Below are positions 11,230 through 22,246 of a stretch of 64,000 nucleotides of DNA, piece by piece. Origin of the DNA: Rugalucina vietnamica (Eukaryota; Mollusca; Bivalvia; Lucinida; Lucinidae); NCBI GenBank assembly GCA_964017185.1, contig OZ024879.1, positions 43,717,883 through 43,781,882 on the forward strand. The letters run 5' to 3'. The notes under the pieces are model-generated. The model was not told the DNA's origin and ran no database searches. It saw only the letters and a program-made list of their open reading frames with translations. The position numbers were made by a program, and so were the translations under genes. How positions within the stretch are numbered: position 1 is the stretch's first letter; the number at the start of each line of letters is the position of its first letter.

Positions 11230-11452
11230 CTCATTTAAGCCTGGCGTCCCTTTTATGGGACATAGGCAAACAGAATAGCCCCAGATGTGACGCCGCAGAA
11301 CGCGGCGTCCCATCTGTGGCTATTCTGTTTGCTGAGAGAATTTTCATCGAAAAATTGAATAAAATTTGAAAATCCGACCTAAAGCCCCTAAAAATGAAAG
11401 TGGACTCACCCAAATGATAATGATGGGAAAATCCATTCGTCAAATATGGGTT
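11230..11452 (+). mobile_element. TTAA-flanked MITE P1, left copy, unit 2
   Basis: TTAA flanks at 11226-11229 and 11453-11456. The internal hairpin pairs CAGAATAGCCCCAGATGTG with CATCTGTGGCTATTCTG around CGCCGCAGAACGCGGCG. Unit 3 shows the uninterrupted site (TTAG at 15844). Confidence 0.8.
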
Positions 11453-11518
11453 TTAAATATTACATTTTTTAAGAAAGAATAGAAAGGCCCAGCAACTAAT
11501 ACAATTAACCCATATTTG

Positions 11519-11727
11519 ACGAATGGATTTTCCCATCATTATCATTAGGGTGAGTCCACTTTCATTTTTAGGGACGTCAGGAGTGATTTTTATTCATATT
11601 TTCGATAAAAAAATTCTATAAGCAAACAGAATAGCCCCAGATGGGACTATTACGCATTCTGCGGCGTCACATATGGGGCTATTCTGTTTGCCTATGTCCC
11701 ATAAAAGGGACGCCAGGCTTAAATGAG
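11519..11727 (-). mobile_element. TTAA-flanked MITE P1, right copy, unit 2
   Basis: TTAA flanks at 11515-11518 and 11728-11731. It is inverted relative to the left copy: it begins CCCATATTTGACG and ends GGCTTAAATGAG. Unit 3 has the empty site (TTAA at 15896-15899 followed directly by CTCTAAAAT). Confidence 0.8.
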
Positions 11728-12834
11728 TTAACTCTAAAATACCAACGTAGACACCAGGCTGGAAATAAATGATCAGAAATAACACCACAAGACATCGCGA
11801 AAATTTTAATGTCACGTCGCATTAGGAGGAAAACGACAACTGTCCTTACGCCATCTTTCAGAAATACCTTTTCAGAAATAATACTTTTCTGAAACACCTC
11901 ACGAAAAGAACAAGTATGACATACTTTGGGATTCAAAATGTGTTGAAAACGGCCCAAAAATTTAGAAAATCGGTCGGTCTACAAACAAACGTTTTATGCC
12001 ATTATTGAAACTGTGAGCAAGCAATTTATCCCCGGAAGAAAAACTAAATTTATTATCAGTCAGTAGCGTAGAATGCACCAGACAAAAGCAAAAATGTGTA
12101 CTATACATAATAGAGATCCAAACACGTATAATTATTCCACTGATTTCATAGAATTTCAATTTTAAGATTCATGGATAATCTCCCTTGTACATGCAAAATG
12201 TCTGTGCAAGATATTTTCGGGCATAGCATTTTTACCAGTGGATTTTCATTGGTTTTTCACAATTTTTTGTGGCACTTTTTTAAGATTTTTGGAATTGGAA
12301 AGCGGCTGAGCGGGTCATAAGTTTCCAGACGAATGATTCTGAAAAAGGCACACTTCTGAAACATTGTGTATGGGCAGTAGTTCTTTCCCAGTGAGGTAAC
12401 TAATCGGCAAGCAATTTCTTATCATTATAATGATATTGTACGCAAAGTTTCATTTTAACTATCATCTGGGTTGGTAGTTAAAATTATCAGTCAGGGACCA
12501 ACGGTCCTGAGAACGCTCTCCTGAAATTTGGCCTTTGAAAAACGTTTTGGCCAAGGTCTGACACAACATTGACCTTGAGTACTCACATAATTTCATTATT
12601 CAGTAAACTGTCTGTACCTACCATATTATTCTGGTCGCAGGCTTAAAATCCTTCTGAAAAATACATTGCTTACATTTGTTTCCCATTGAACAGTCTGTTT
12701 GACAATTTTGACCTTGCCGTAACATATCTCATGATCAACAAAACTATGATGGCCCAGAGTCCTTAATTGCTGCATACCAGTTGTTATCAGTTCCGGAGAG
12801 GAAGACTTTGAAGGGGTTTACCATACATGATATA

Positions 12835-13428
12835 CGAGGGTGGGTCAGAAAGTTCTGACATAGGTGTTATAACTTTGTTAATAGACATGATGGGTTGTTG
12901 TATTATACTTTGATTGAAAGTGCTACATTTCTCCTTTATAATGATGCCAAAAGAATGCACGAAAGAAAACAATATTTCGAAATAGACGCCTTGAAAGACA
13001 CCTGGGGTAAAACCAATGACACTTTTTCTTGAATTTGTGAATATTATTTAAAGAAAAACTACTTCGAAAAAAAATCCATGCAATATATTTTTCAAACAAA
13101 GATGAATATATCCTGCAAAAATAAAAAACTATTCAATTGAATTTAATTGTGTTATTGCAAAATGAAATATTGAAATTGGCTTGTTGTACATATATTACAT
13201 TACAGTTTAAATTCAAAGGGCATTTATTGACATCTACACGTAGACCAGGGACCTTAAAATGCATTGAACGATTTTATTGTTTCATCCTAGTGTGCCCTGT
13301 AGTAAACTCATAAAAAAGCAAGCAAATATAATGGTTCAGCGGTGCCAGAAATGCTATAGGATGACTTAGCTTAATGGCATCATGTATATCGCTTTATTAT
13401 AAAGTCAGCATATTCTGACCCACCCTCG
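12835..13428. mobile_element. TA-flanked MITE, mariner-like ends, 594 bp
   Basis: Terminal inverted repeats CGAGGGTGGGTCAGAA and TTCTGACCCACCCTCG lie between TA dinucleotides (12833-12834 and 13429-13430). Unit 4 preserves the empty site as CATGATATATGTGCAAT near 24016. TA duplication and this kind of end are typical of Tc1/mariner elements. The inside has no transposase motif, so the element is non-autonomous. Confidence 0.85.
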
Positions 13429-13635
13429 TATGTGCAATGGGGCTATTTTGATATTTAATGTAATCTGGATCATTTATACAAAAGTTCGTTCGTCCTTCCA
13501 TTAAAACAGAAATCTATTCTGTTGGCTCATTCACCTACAAACTTCATTCATCTTAATTAATATGCTTTTAGCAGGAAATAAATCACGTTTTTGGCCCAGC
13601 GGGTAAATTAGATAAACTATACGCTGCTACTCTGA

Positions 13636-13813
13636 CAGCCTTGACTCGAGAAAACCAGCCTTCGGGATTTCCGATCAGGCTTGACACAAACTTTGAATTT
13701 CGGATTGAAGAAGAAGACAAAACAAAGACGCTGATCAGCTGTGAAGTGACTGCACAGTTGATGTGCACCTTTGCTTTGACATTTGCAAAAATCTGGTTTT
13801 CTCGTGACGAGGC
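13636..13813 (+). mobile_element. Family A MITE, degenerate core, unit 2
   Basis: It begins near TTGACTCGAGAAAACC and ends GGTTTTCTCGTGACGAGG. The core is of the CAGCTGTGAAGT type with mismatches (TGCACAGTTGATG on the other arm). Part of the internal sequence after GACACAAAC is deleted. Confidence 0.65.
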
Positions 13814-14007
13814 TTATTGTAGAACAACGATCAGAATTGATTCGTTACATGACATTGCATGTCAATTAACAGAAGTGTTTCTCCAACAAACTGGTACTTC
13901 TGTTTTCAGGCAAAATCTTCTACAAGAGAAAATCTCGGTGAAAATATGTCAAGATTGGCACCTTCTTTTCTTGAAAATGTCTGGCACTTTCAGTTGCAGA
14001 CCTAAGA

Positions 14008-14008
<1 letters not shown>

Positions 14009-14048
<40 letters not shown>

Positions 14049-14068
14049 CAACAACAACAACAACAACA
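14009..14068 (+). repeat. (AAT)n(AAC)n microsatellite, unit 2
   Basis: About 11 AAT units followed by about 8 AAC units after CCTAAGAA. It occupies the locus that holds the 30-base minisatellite in units 1 and 3. Confidence 0.9.
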
Positions 14069-14976
14069 GTGGTTCTGCTTGTTGCACGAGTGTTTATGAA
14101 GATCAAAGATGCCCCTTGTTACAGACCAAAGTAATTTGTATAAAAATACACATTTTTGTTCACAGATTCTTTGAAAAATATGAAATCTAATTATTAAACA
14201 TAAGTGTAGGCCACTTTTTGCCGAGATGTTTGTCCAATTAAAGAGAAATTCCAGAAGCTTATCTGAGAACTTAGCAACTGATATGTGTCACAAAAGTTGC
14301 CTTTCAGTGGAGTAATTAATAGATGTCCTCAGTTTTTCCAGTTTGCGGCAATTTGAAATGTCACTGAACGACATTTGGTTTTGCTGTGAGATGTTTGGTT
14401 TTGCTGTGAAACTGAAATTCACTCGCTGAGGATATTATTGTTATTATATGCTGTCGGTGTCGCAATTTTGTTAAACCAACAGTATAAGAAGGATAGGCTA
14501 AAATAATTCGTCTGTAGGTCTGCTAACTTTTCTAGTTCTTACAAAATTTAAAGCTATTTGCACCTTCAATATCTTTTGTCAACTGAGTTATGTTTTGGAA
14601 ATAAAAATGCAAAAATCATTTGCAGTACGATTCGCATTTGGCCCACATTCTCCCAGTTTTACCATACTGCATATGGCACTCTTCCTTTGATACATGAGCG
14701 AAAGTTTCCTGTATTTTATTGGGTAGCTAGACTGATTACCGGCGTAGATGTTGAAATATATTCCCAAATACACCATTTCTTATTTTATTTGATGCTAATA
14801 ATTAACTAATCCATACCATACTTTACACTAAGTTGTAAAAAAATAATAAAAATAAAACATCGCATCAGACTTAAATTGGATTGATTCAGAAAACAAAGAC
14901 GCTGCCCAAATCTGTGCTACTTTATCTGTGTTAGACTTTCCGTTCAATATTTTCTAACGACGGTGAATTATATGAT

Positions 14977-15199
14977 GAGCCTTCGCATGAGACACCCAAC
15001 AGTCTGCGTTTCTTACCAAGATCAACACAAACCGGCATGTACAGGCACAGAAGCAGGCTATAAGCAGCAAGCTTGAAGTTTCTGATTTAAGAAGAAGAGG
15101 GATTGTACTAATATATTACCTGTGTAGCGAAAACAAAGACGCTGATCTGCGCCTTTGTTTTCGCACATGCAGATTGTTGCTTTTCTGATGCGGCGGCTC
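14977..15199 (+). mobile_element. Family A MITE, short-core form, unit 3
   Basis: Ortholog of the copies at 5350 and 10437. The core GCGAAAACAAAGACGCTGAT is followed by CTGCGCCTTTGTTTTCGC. The right end is GATGCGGCGGCTC. Confidence 0.8.
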
Positions 15200-15469
15200 A
15201 TGTAGATCTACTTGTTGTTTATATTCGTGCAGCTGCATAATTAAAACTGTATAATTAACACACAAAAAGCTATAATGATCTATAATCATATCCAACAGAC
15301 AAAAAAGTGTTTAATAAGATTTATATTACAGACATGAGGTTTTTTAATTATTAACTACTAATAAAATGTGACTTGTTATGTTATTCTGTTTCTAAATATT
15401 TTGTATTCTTATAAGTCAATCGGTCATCAGTGTCTTGTTGCTTTCCGGCAAGGAGTGATGTACTGTAGT

Positions 15470-15560
15470 TTATAGGAGAAACGTCGCATTTTACTCGACC
15501 AGTACAAGTAGGAGAAACGTCGCATTTTACCAGGTCCCACAGTCGCATTTTACCAGGTCC
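15470..15560 (+). repeat. Short direct repeats GGAGAAACGTCGCATTTTAC
   Basis: The 20-base motif occurs twice here, about 36 bases apart, and a partial third copy (GTCGCATTTTACCAGGTCCC) follows. Units 1 (5820-5875) and 5 (26877-26935) have two copies, and units 2 and 4 have partial forms. This small tandem repeat is part of the unit. Confidence 0.7.
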
Positions 15561-15635
15561 CACAGTGCAAGCAACTATTATACACCTTGTACTAAGGGCT
15601 TATTTCGTCTGTTCACCTCCCCTCCCGACCTTTCA

Positions 15636-15795
15636 TATAGTAAAATGGGGGTGTACATGGGTATACATTTTTCGTGTTTTTGTTCCAAACCATAGATTGT
15701 GGGTACTCGTTGAAGTCACATTGCGTGTACCCACAATCAATGTTTTGAGCAAAAATACTGAACAATTTAATTACACATGTGTACGTATTTCATGT
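15636..15795 (+). repeat. Diverged family E element, unit 3
   Basis: Same landmarks as at 5937, including CATAGATTGTGGGTACTCG and GTGTACCCACAATCAATG, with the GC-rich centre lost. Confidence 0.6.
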
Positions 15796-17243
15796 TCATA
15801 GCCCAAACCAACTCGATGTTCATTTCTTGGGCACGTTTTCGTATTAGATATTACATTTTCAAAGAAAGAATAGATAGACCCAGCAACTAATACAATTAAC
15901 TCTAAAATCACAAGGTAGACACCAGGCTGGAAATTAATGATCAGAAATGACAGCACAAGACATCGCGAAAAATTAATGTCACGCCGCATTAGGAGGAAAA
16001 TGACAACTGCCCTTACGCCGTCTTTCAGAAATGCCTTTTCAGAAATAATACTTTTCTGAAACACCTCACTAAAAGAACAAGTATGACATTCTTTTGGATT
16101 CAAAATGTGTTGAAAACGGCCCAAAAATTTAGAAAATCGGTCAGTCCACAAACAAACGTTTCAGTATGCCATTATTGAAACTGTGAGCAAGCAAAGCAAT
16201 TTATCCCCGGAAGAAAAACGAAATTTATTATCTTTACTAAAGTTAAAAATGCACCAGACAAAAGTAAAAATGTGTAGACTACATAATAGAAATCCAAACA
16301 CGTATAATTATTCCACTGATTTCATAGAAATTCAATTTTAAGATTCATGGATAACCTCCCTTGTACATGCAAAAGGTCTATGCAAGATATTTTCGGGCAT
16401 AAGATTTTTACCAGTGGATTTTCAGTGGGTTTTCACAATTTTTGTGGCACTTTTTTAAGATTTTTGGAATTGGAAAGGCCGAGTGGGTCATAACTTTCCA
16501 GAAGAGTGATTCTGAAAAAGGCACACTTCTGAAAAATCGTGTATGGACAGTAGCTCTTTCCTAGTGAGGTAACCAATCGGCAAGCAATTTCTTATCATTA
16601 TAATGATATTGTATGCAAAGTTTCATTTAACTGTCATCTGGGTTGGTGGTTAAAATTATCAGTCAGGTACCAACGGTCCTGAGAACGCTCTCCTGAAATT
16701 TGGCCTTTGAAAAATGATGTTTTGCGACGGTGATTTTGGCCAAGATCTGACACAACATTGACCTTGAGTACTCACATAATTTCATTATTCAGTATGTTGT
16801 CTGTACCTACCATTTTATTATGATCGCAGGCTTAAAATCTTTCTGAAAAAAAAAAAAAAAAAGTTTCCCAATTGTTTCCAATTGAACAGCCTGTGTGACC
16901 AATTTTGACCTTGCCGTAACATATGTCATGATCAACGCAAAGACATGATTTAAACAAAGTATGATGGCCCAGAGTACTTGCTGCTAGCTATATACCAGTT
17001 GTCGTTGAAATCCGTCTATCAGTTCCGGAGAAGAAGGTTTTACCATACATGATATATGTGCAATATGGCTATTTTGATATTGAATGTAATCTGGATCATT
17101 TATTCGCCCTTCCTCTAAATCTATTCTGTTGGCTCATTCACCTACAAACTTCATTCATCTTAATTAATATGCTTTTAGCAGGAAATAAATCACGTTTTTT
17201 GGTCCAGCAGGTGAATTAGATATCTAAACGCTGCTACTCTGAC

Positions 17244-17420
17244 AGCCGTGACGCGAGAAAACCAGCCTTCGGGAATACATAAACGGACCTGTACAGTCTC
17301 AGAAAAAAAATCTTGAAATTTTGGATTTAAGAAGAAGAGGGACTGTACTATCTGTGTAACGTAAATAAAGTTGCTGATCAGCTGTGCAGAGGTAAGATCT
17401 GGTTTTCTCGTGACAAGGCT
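17244..17420 (+). mobile_element. Family A MITE, internally deleted, unit 3
   Basis: It begins ACAGCCGTGACGCGAGAAAA and ends GGTTTTCTCGTGACAAGG. The right half of the core hairpin is missing after CAGCTGTGCAGAGG. The same deletion is present at 19035 and 24241, so those three share an ancestor. Confidence 0.65.
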
Positions 17421-17674
17421 AATTGAAGAAGATCAGAATTGATTCCATACATGACATTGCAAGTGTTTCTTCAACAAGCTGGTAGTTCTGTTTTCAGGTA
17501 TAGGCTTCTTCAAGAGAAAGTTCGTTCGCCCTTCCTCTAAAAGGAAAGCTATTCTGTTGGCTCATTCACCTACAAACTTCATTCATCTTAATTAATATGC
17601 TTTTAGCAGGAAATAAATCACGTTTTTTGGCTCAGCATGTGAATCAGTTAATCTATACGCTGCTACTCTGACAG

Positions 17675-17885
17675 CCGTGACGCGAGAAAACCAGCCTTCG
17701 GGATTTCCGACCAGGCTTGACACAAACGGACCTGTACAGTCTCAGAAAACAGCTTGAAATTTTGGATTTAAGAAGAAGAGGGACTGTACTATCTGTGTAA
17801 CGAAGACAAAGGTGCTGATCAGCTGTGCAGTAACTGCACAGCTGATCTGCGCCTTTGCTTTCGCATAGGCAAAAATCCGGGTTTA
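17675..17885 (+). mobile_element. Family A MITE, long-core TGTGC form, unit 3
   Basis: The core reads CAGCTGTGCAGT, a short loop, then ACTGCACAGCTG, inside GACAAAGGTGC and GCGCCTTTGCTTTCGC. The two inner arms differ from the TTCGC form at two paired positions. The right terminus is cut off at GGGTTTA by the insertion that follows. Confidence 0.75.
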
Positions 17886-18665
17886 AAACCTTGCATAGTT
17901 ATTGTCCTTGACATACCCTTTAATTGCGCACCTTGACCTGGTGCCCTTGACCTATATTTCATGTTTTTAATTATTTTGCTCGATGCAGGTGCGATATCGA
18001 CCTCCGCGGCGTTCTTGTCTTATTGTTGCTCAAAACACAGACTGTGGGTACACCTCGCAGAGGCGGGGCGAGGCGGTTCTAACGAGTACCCACAATCTGT
18101 GTTTTGGATCAAAAATAAGAAAAAACAGGTATAACCTGCAAAGCCAATTTTGCTATACATAAAAGTGGTGTTTAAGGGTGCATATTTTTCGCGGACATGT
18201 TTTCCTGATGTTTATTTTCTATAACTTGTGGACCAAATTAAACAAAACTTATTTCTGCAGCATCGGAGACTGTAGACTGGCCCATCACAGTTTATATAAA
18301 TCATGACATTTGGGTTGACCCTGACCTATTTTTTGGCAAGGTCAAATATGGTCACATAGGTTTTTCAAAGGAGAAAGTCAAAAAATTGGATTTTCCAGAA
18401 AGTTTTGTTGCCCGTGACTTGAAAGTAGGTAGATACAGACAAGTTAGTGCGTTAATAAAATCATGTGAGTCTTAAATGTCAAGGTTATTATTTAACCTTG
18501 ACCAAAATGACCTCAGCCAAAGGTCATTAATCAAAGACCAAATCTCAGGTGAGCATTCTCAGGACCATTAATTTTGTCCTCTGGTACTTTATCTTTGGAT
18601 CAAGCAAGGTTTCACTTATAACACGGTCTGTTTCCATGGATCTCCGAAGATACCGTTATAATGAA
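17886..18665. repeat. Insertion in unit 3 with family E element and another repeat
   Basis: It contains an E element in inverse orientation (18010-18212). A second segment (18280-18560) has GACCTATTTTTTGGCAAGGTC, related to 3930 and 30660. No open frame of note. The unit sequence resumes at about 18666 with AAAACAGAATTCTATTCTG. Confidence 0.6.
18010..18212 (-). mobile_element. Family E palindromic MITE
   Basis: The central palindrome pairs CAAAACACAGACTGTGGGTAC with GTACCCACAATCTGTGTTTT and carries an extra GCGGGGC in the middle. It ends with GGACATGTTTTCCTGATG. The left outer end is missing. Confidence 0.7.
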
Positions 18666-18736
18666 GTTGACCTGTAATTTAAAACAGAATTCTATTCTGT
18701 TGGCTCATTTACCTACAAACTTCATTCATCTTAATT

Positions 18737-18911
18737 GAGCCGCGACGTGAGAAAACCGGTCTCAGGGGTTTCTGATGCAGTCACAGACGATGGCTACAAG
18801 CTTGAAATTTCGGAAGAGGAGTTGTACTATCCTTGTAGCGAAAACAAAGGCGCTGATCAGCTGTGAAGTTACTGCACAGCTGAGCTTGTTGGTTTTCTGA
18901 TGCAACGTCTC
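18737..18911 (+). mobile_element. Family A MITE, unit 3 only
   Basis: Starts GAGCCGCGACGTGAGAAAAC and ends TTTCTGATGCAACGTCTC. The core has CAGCTGTGAAGTTACTGCAC and then GCTGAGC. There is no equivalent at this place in other units. Confidence 0.7.
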
Positions 18912-19034
18912 ATTATTCTCTTGGCTCATTCACCTACAAACTTCATTCATCTTAATTAATATGCATTTAGCAGGAAATGAATCACGTTTTTGGCCCAGCA
19001 GGTGAATTAAATCTATACGCTGCTACTCTGACAG

Positions 19035-19227
19035 CCGTGACGCGAGAAAACAAGCCTTCGGGATTTCCGACTACGAGTAGGTTTGACATAAACGGACCTG
19101 TACAGTCTCAGAAAAAATCTTGAAATTTTGGATTTAAGAAGAAGAGGGAGTGTACTATCTGTGTAACGAAAATAAAGTTGCTGATCAGCTGTGCAGAGGC
19201 AAAATCTGGTTTTCTCGTGACAAGGCT
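19035..19227 (+). mobile_element. Family A MITE, internally deleted, unit 3
   Basis: It shares the half-core deletion of the copy at 17244 and begins GTGACGCGAGAAAACAAGCC. It is part of the internally repeated subunit of unit 3. Confidence 0.65.
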
Positions 19228-19405
19228 AATTGTAGAAGATCAGAATTGATTCGTTACATGACATTGCATGTCAATTAACAGAAGTGTTTCTTCAACAAAC
19301 TGGTACTTCTGTTTTCAGGTATAGGCTTCTTCAAGAGAAAATCTCAGTGAAAGTGTGTCATTTGGCACCGTTTTGACTGAAAATGTCAGTTGCAGACATA
19401 AGAGA

Positions 19406-19800
19406 TAATAATAATGATGATAACGTTGATAATAATAATGATGATGAAAAAGTTAATGATTATAATAACAATGATGATAACGTTAATAATGATACTAATA
19501 ATGATGATAACAATAATAATGATAATAATAAAGATGATAGCGTTAATAATGATAATAATAATTATGATAACGTTAATAATGATAATAATGATGATGATAA
19601 CGTTAATAATGATAATAACAATGATGATAACGTTAATAATGATACTAATAATGATGATAACAATAATAATGATAATAATAATGATGATAACGTTAATAAT
19701 GATAATAATAATGATGATAACGTTAATAAGGATAATAATAATGATGATAACGATAATAATGATAATCATGATAATAATAATAATGATAACTTTAATAATA
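19406..19800 (+). repeat. AATGATGATAACGTT minisatellite, unit 3
   Basis: About 395 bases with the same 30-base pattern as at 9109. Three frames are open across it (two plus, one minus), an effect of the repeat composition and not evidence of a protein. Confidence 0.85.
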
Positions 19801-20014
19801 ATATATGGTAATATTAATGATGATAACAATAAGAAGAAGAACGGGAATGATACATTGTAAGTTGTACTGGTCGTTTCAATGCGGGGGGGCTCTTGTGTAG
19901 TGAATCTACTTGTTATATTAGTGATTATGAAGATCGAAGATGCCCCTTGTTACAGACTGAAATAAATTGTATAGAAATCCACATTTTTGTTCACAGATTC
20001 TTGGAAATATAATT

Positions 20015-20247
20015 GAGCCACCTCGTGGGAAAACCAACAATGTGGTTTCCGAACATGTCTGACACAAACCAGGCTGCAGAGCCACAGAAGCAGGCTAGAA
20101 GCTTGAAATTTCGGATTTAAGAAGAAGAGGTAGTGTACTATCCGTGTAGTGAAAACAAAGGTGCTGATCAGCTTCGCAGTTACCGCGAAGCTGATCTGCG
20201 CCTTTGTTTTCGCCTAGGCTAATTGTTGGTTTTCCCATGAGGTGGCT
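20015..20247 (+). mobile_element. Family A MITE, long-core TTCGC form, unit 3
   Basis: Ortholog of the copy at 9656. The core at about 20148-20213 has CAGCTTCGCAGT, then ACCGCGAAGCTG. It ends TTTTCCCATGAGGTGGC and unit DNA TAATATGAAATC follows. Confidence 0.8.
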
Positions 20248-21093
20248 AATATGAAATCTTATTATCAAACATAAGTGCAGGCCACTTTTTGCCGAGATTG
20301 TTGTCCAATTAAAGAGAAATTCCAGAAGCTTATCTGAGAACCTAGTAACTGATATGTCTCACAAATGTTGCCTTACAGTGGGGCAATTATTAGATGTCGG
20401 TTTTTTTCAGTTTGCGGCAATTTGAAATGTCACTAGCGAAATTAAAGTTTAGCTCTGAAACTGAAATTCAGTCTGTTGTGCTGTTGGTGTCGCCCTTTTT
20501 GTTAAGCCAGTAGCATATGGCAAGGATATGATTTGTTTACGGAGCCTATTGATATACACTGCATAAAGCAGTTTAACCTTGTAGTATTTCGTTAAGTAGG
20601 TCTGCTAACCTTTCTATATGTTGTTCTTAATCAAAATTTCAAGCTATTTGCACATTGAATATATATCCTTCTTTTCGTCAAATGAGCTATGTTTTTGAAA
20701 TAAAAACAAATGCAATAATCATTCCAAGTACAAGTACGTATCGTTAAATGTATTTGACCCACACTCTCCTAGTTTCACCATATTAATTAGGGCACACTTA
20801 CTTTGATACATGTACATGAGTGAAAGTTTCTTGTACTTTATTTGGTGGCTAGACTGATTACTGCCATAGATGTTGAAATATATTGCCAAGTACACCATGC
20901 CTTATTTTATTAAAAAAAAAAATCTGTCTTGATAAGTCTATTGGGTAACGTTATAATCCAGACTGAACAAATGTAACTACACAAGAATAATTCGGAAAAC
21001 AAAGACTCTGACCAAACCTGTGCGACTTTATCTGTTATTGTGTGCTTTTGTTCGACTTTCGTTTCAATATTCCAAGGACGGCGAATTAAATGA

Positions 21094-21310
21094 TGCGCCT
21101 TCGCATGAGAAAGTTTCTGACCAGGTCTGACACAAACCCCGGCATGTACAGTCACAGAAGCAGGCTATAAGCTTGAAGAAGAGGGATCGTACTAATATAT
21201 TATCCGTGTAGAGAAAACAAAGACGCTGATCAGCTGTGCAGTTACTGCACAACTGATCAGCGCCTTTCTTTTCGCAGATGCAGGTTGTTGCTTTTCTGAT
21301 GCGGCGGCTC
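21094..21310 (+). mobile_element. Family A MITE, long-core TGTGC form, unit 4
   Basis: Ortholog by position of the short-core copies at 5350, 10437, 14977 and 26411, but with the long core CAGCTGTGCAGTTACTGCAC then AACTGATCAGCGCC. So either this copy kept the full core and the others shortened, or conversion occurred. Confidence 0.75.
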
Positions 21311-21374
21311 TTTAATTGTTGTTTATTTTCGTGCAGCTGCATAATTAAAACTAGTTAACACAAAAAAAGCTATA

Positions 21375-21758
21375 TTCTTGCATAGATATCTATGCACATA
21401 GCTGTTTGAAGCCGTTTTTGATTGGTCGAAAGCCGTGTTCAAACCGCAAAATCCATGTTCAAATCATGAAATTCACGTGCCGTTTGAACATGGGTTTTGG
21501 CCGACGTCATTGGTCAAAGTGGCGTGACGTCATATATTTCATAGAAACAAAATGGCCGACGTTGAAGAAGCTCCGCGGTTTTTGGTGCGTTTTTACGTTG
21601 TTAATGTTATTTTCAAGCGATTTTAAGTGGATTAGAGTGAAAATGCAAGAATACCGATCAACCATGGTTTGTTTCAGTGTTCAAACATTCGCTTGATCAC
21701 TCGGACACATTCCTCGTGATCCATCGAATGTTTGAACACTGAAAACCATGGTTGATCC
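21375..21758. mobile_element. 384-bp insertion with 5-bp CTATA duplication and terminal hairpins
   Basis: CTATA occurs at 21370-21374 and 21759-21763. The other units have a single AGCTATAATCATA here. The left end has the perfect palindrome TGCATAGATATCTATGCA. The right end is an inverted repeat with arms 21656-21691 and 21725-21757 (GATCAACCATGGTT...). Inside are TGACGTCA (about 21524) and a 24-codon frame from ATGGCCGAC at 21552 to TAA at 21626. No transposase is seen and the class is unknown. Confidence 0.7.
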
Positions 21759-22051
21759 CTATAATCATATCCAGCAGACAAAAAGTGTTTAATAAGATTT
21801 ATATTACAGACATGAGGTGTTTTGATTATTAACTACTAATAAAATGTGACTTGTTTCTGTTTCTAAATATTTTCTTATAAGTCAATCGGCCATCAGTGTC
21901 TTGTTGCTTTCCGGCAAGGAGTGATGTACTATAGTTTATATTTTACTCGGCCAGTACAAGTAGGAGAAACGGTCCCAGTGCAAGCAACTATTATACGCCT
22001 TTTACTAAGGTCTTATTTCGGCTGTTCACCTCCCCACCCTACCTTTCATAT

Positions 22052-22200
22052 AGTAAAATGGGGATGTACATGGGTAAACGTGTTTCGTGTTTTTGATGCA
22101 AACCATAGATTGTGAGTACTCGTTGAAACCGCCTTGCGTGTACCCACAATCAATGTTTTGAGCAAAAATACTGAACAATTTAAATATTTCATGTTCATAG
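22052..22200 (+). repeat. Diverged family E element, unit 4
   Basis: CATAGATTGTGAGTACTCG and GTGTACCCACAATCAATG face each other around GAAACCGCCTTGC. Confidence 0.6.
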
Positions 22201-22246
22201 CCCAAACCAACTCGATGTTCATTCCATGGGCGCGTTTTCGTATCAA

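Larger units (their letters stand above)
10262..14573 (+). repeat. Unit 2 of the five-copy tandem array
   Basis: It has the same landmark order as unit 1: ATGGATGGCACTCTTCC (10304), A element, GGCAAGGAGTGGTC (10873), E remnant, paired P1 MITEs, GGTCGGTCTACAAACAAACG (about 11972), CCAACGGTCCTGAGAACGCT (about 12498), A element and a microsatellite. Unlike units 1 and 5 it lacks P2. A TA-flanked MITE (12835-13428) is private to this unit. Confidence 0.8.
14574..20671 (+). repeat. Unit 3 of the five-copy tandem array
   Basis: Longest unit. It starts at TTTTGTCAACTGAG and has the same landmark order, but lacks both P1 MITEs and P2. Its second half is expanded: a subunit of about 400 bases (CTGTTGGCTCATTCACCTAC, ATTAATATGCTTTTAGCAGG, an A element, CAGAATTGATTC) is present four times between about 17100 and 19340. 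A separate insertion of about 780 bases (17886-18665) interrupts the series. Confidence 0.8.

Noticed and set aside
11230..11727. One ~500-bp element with long inverted repeats
   Set aside because: Unit 3 keeps the central ~50 bases without either arm and each arm has its own TTAA flanks, so two separate insertions are a better reading.
21406..21696. 96-codon frame in the 384-bp insertion
   Set aside because: No recognised motif, and it overlaps hairpin arms. The short ATGGCCGAC frame in another phase is the more interesting feature, and it too is unproven.
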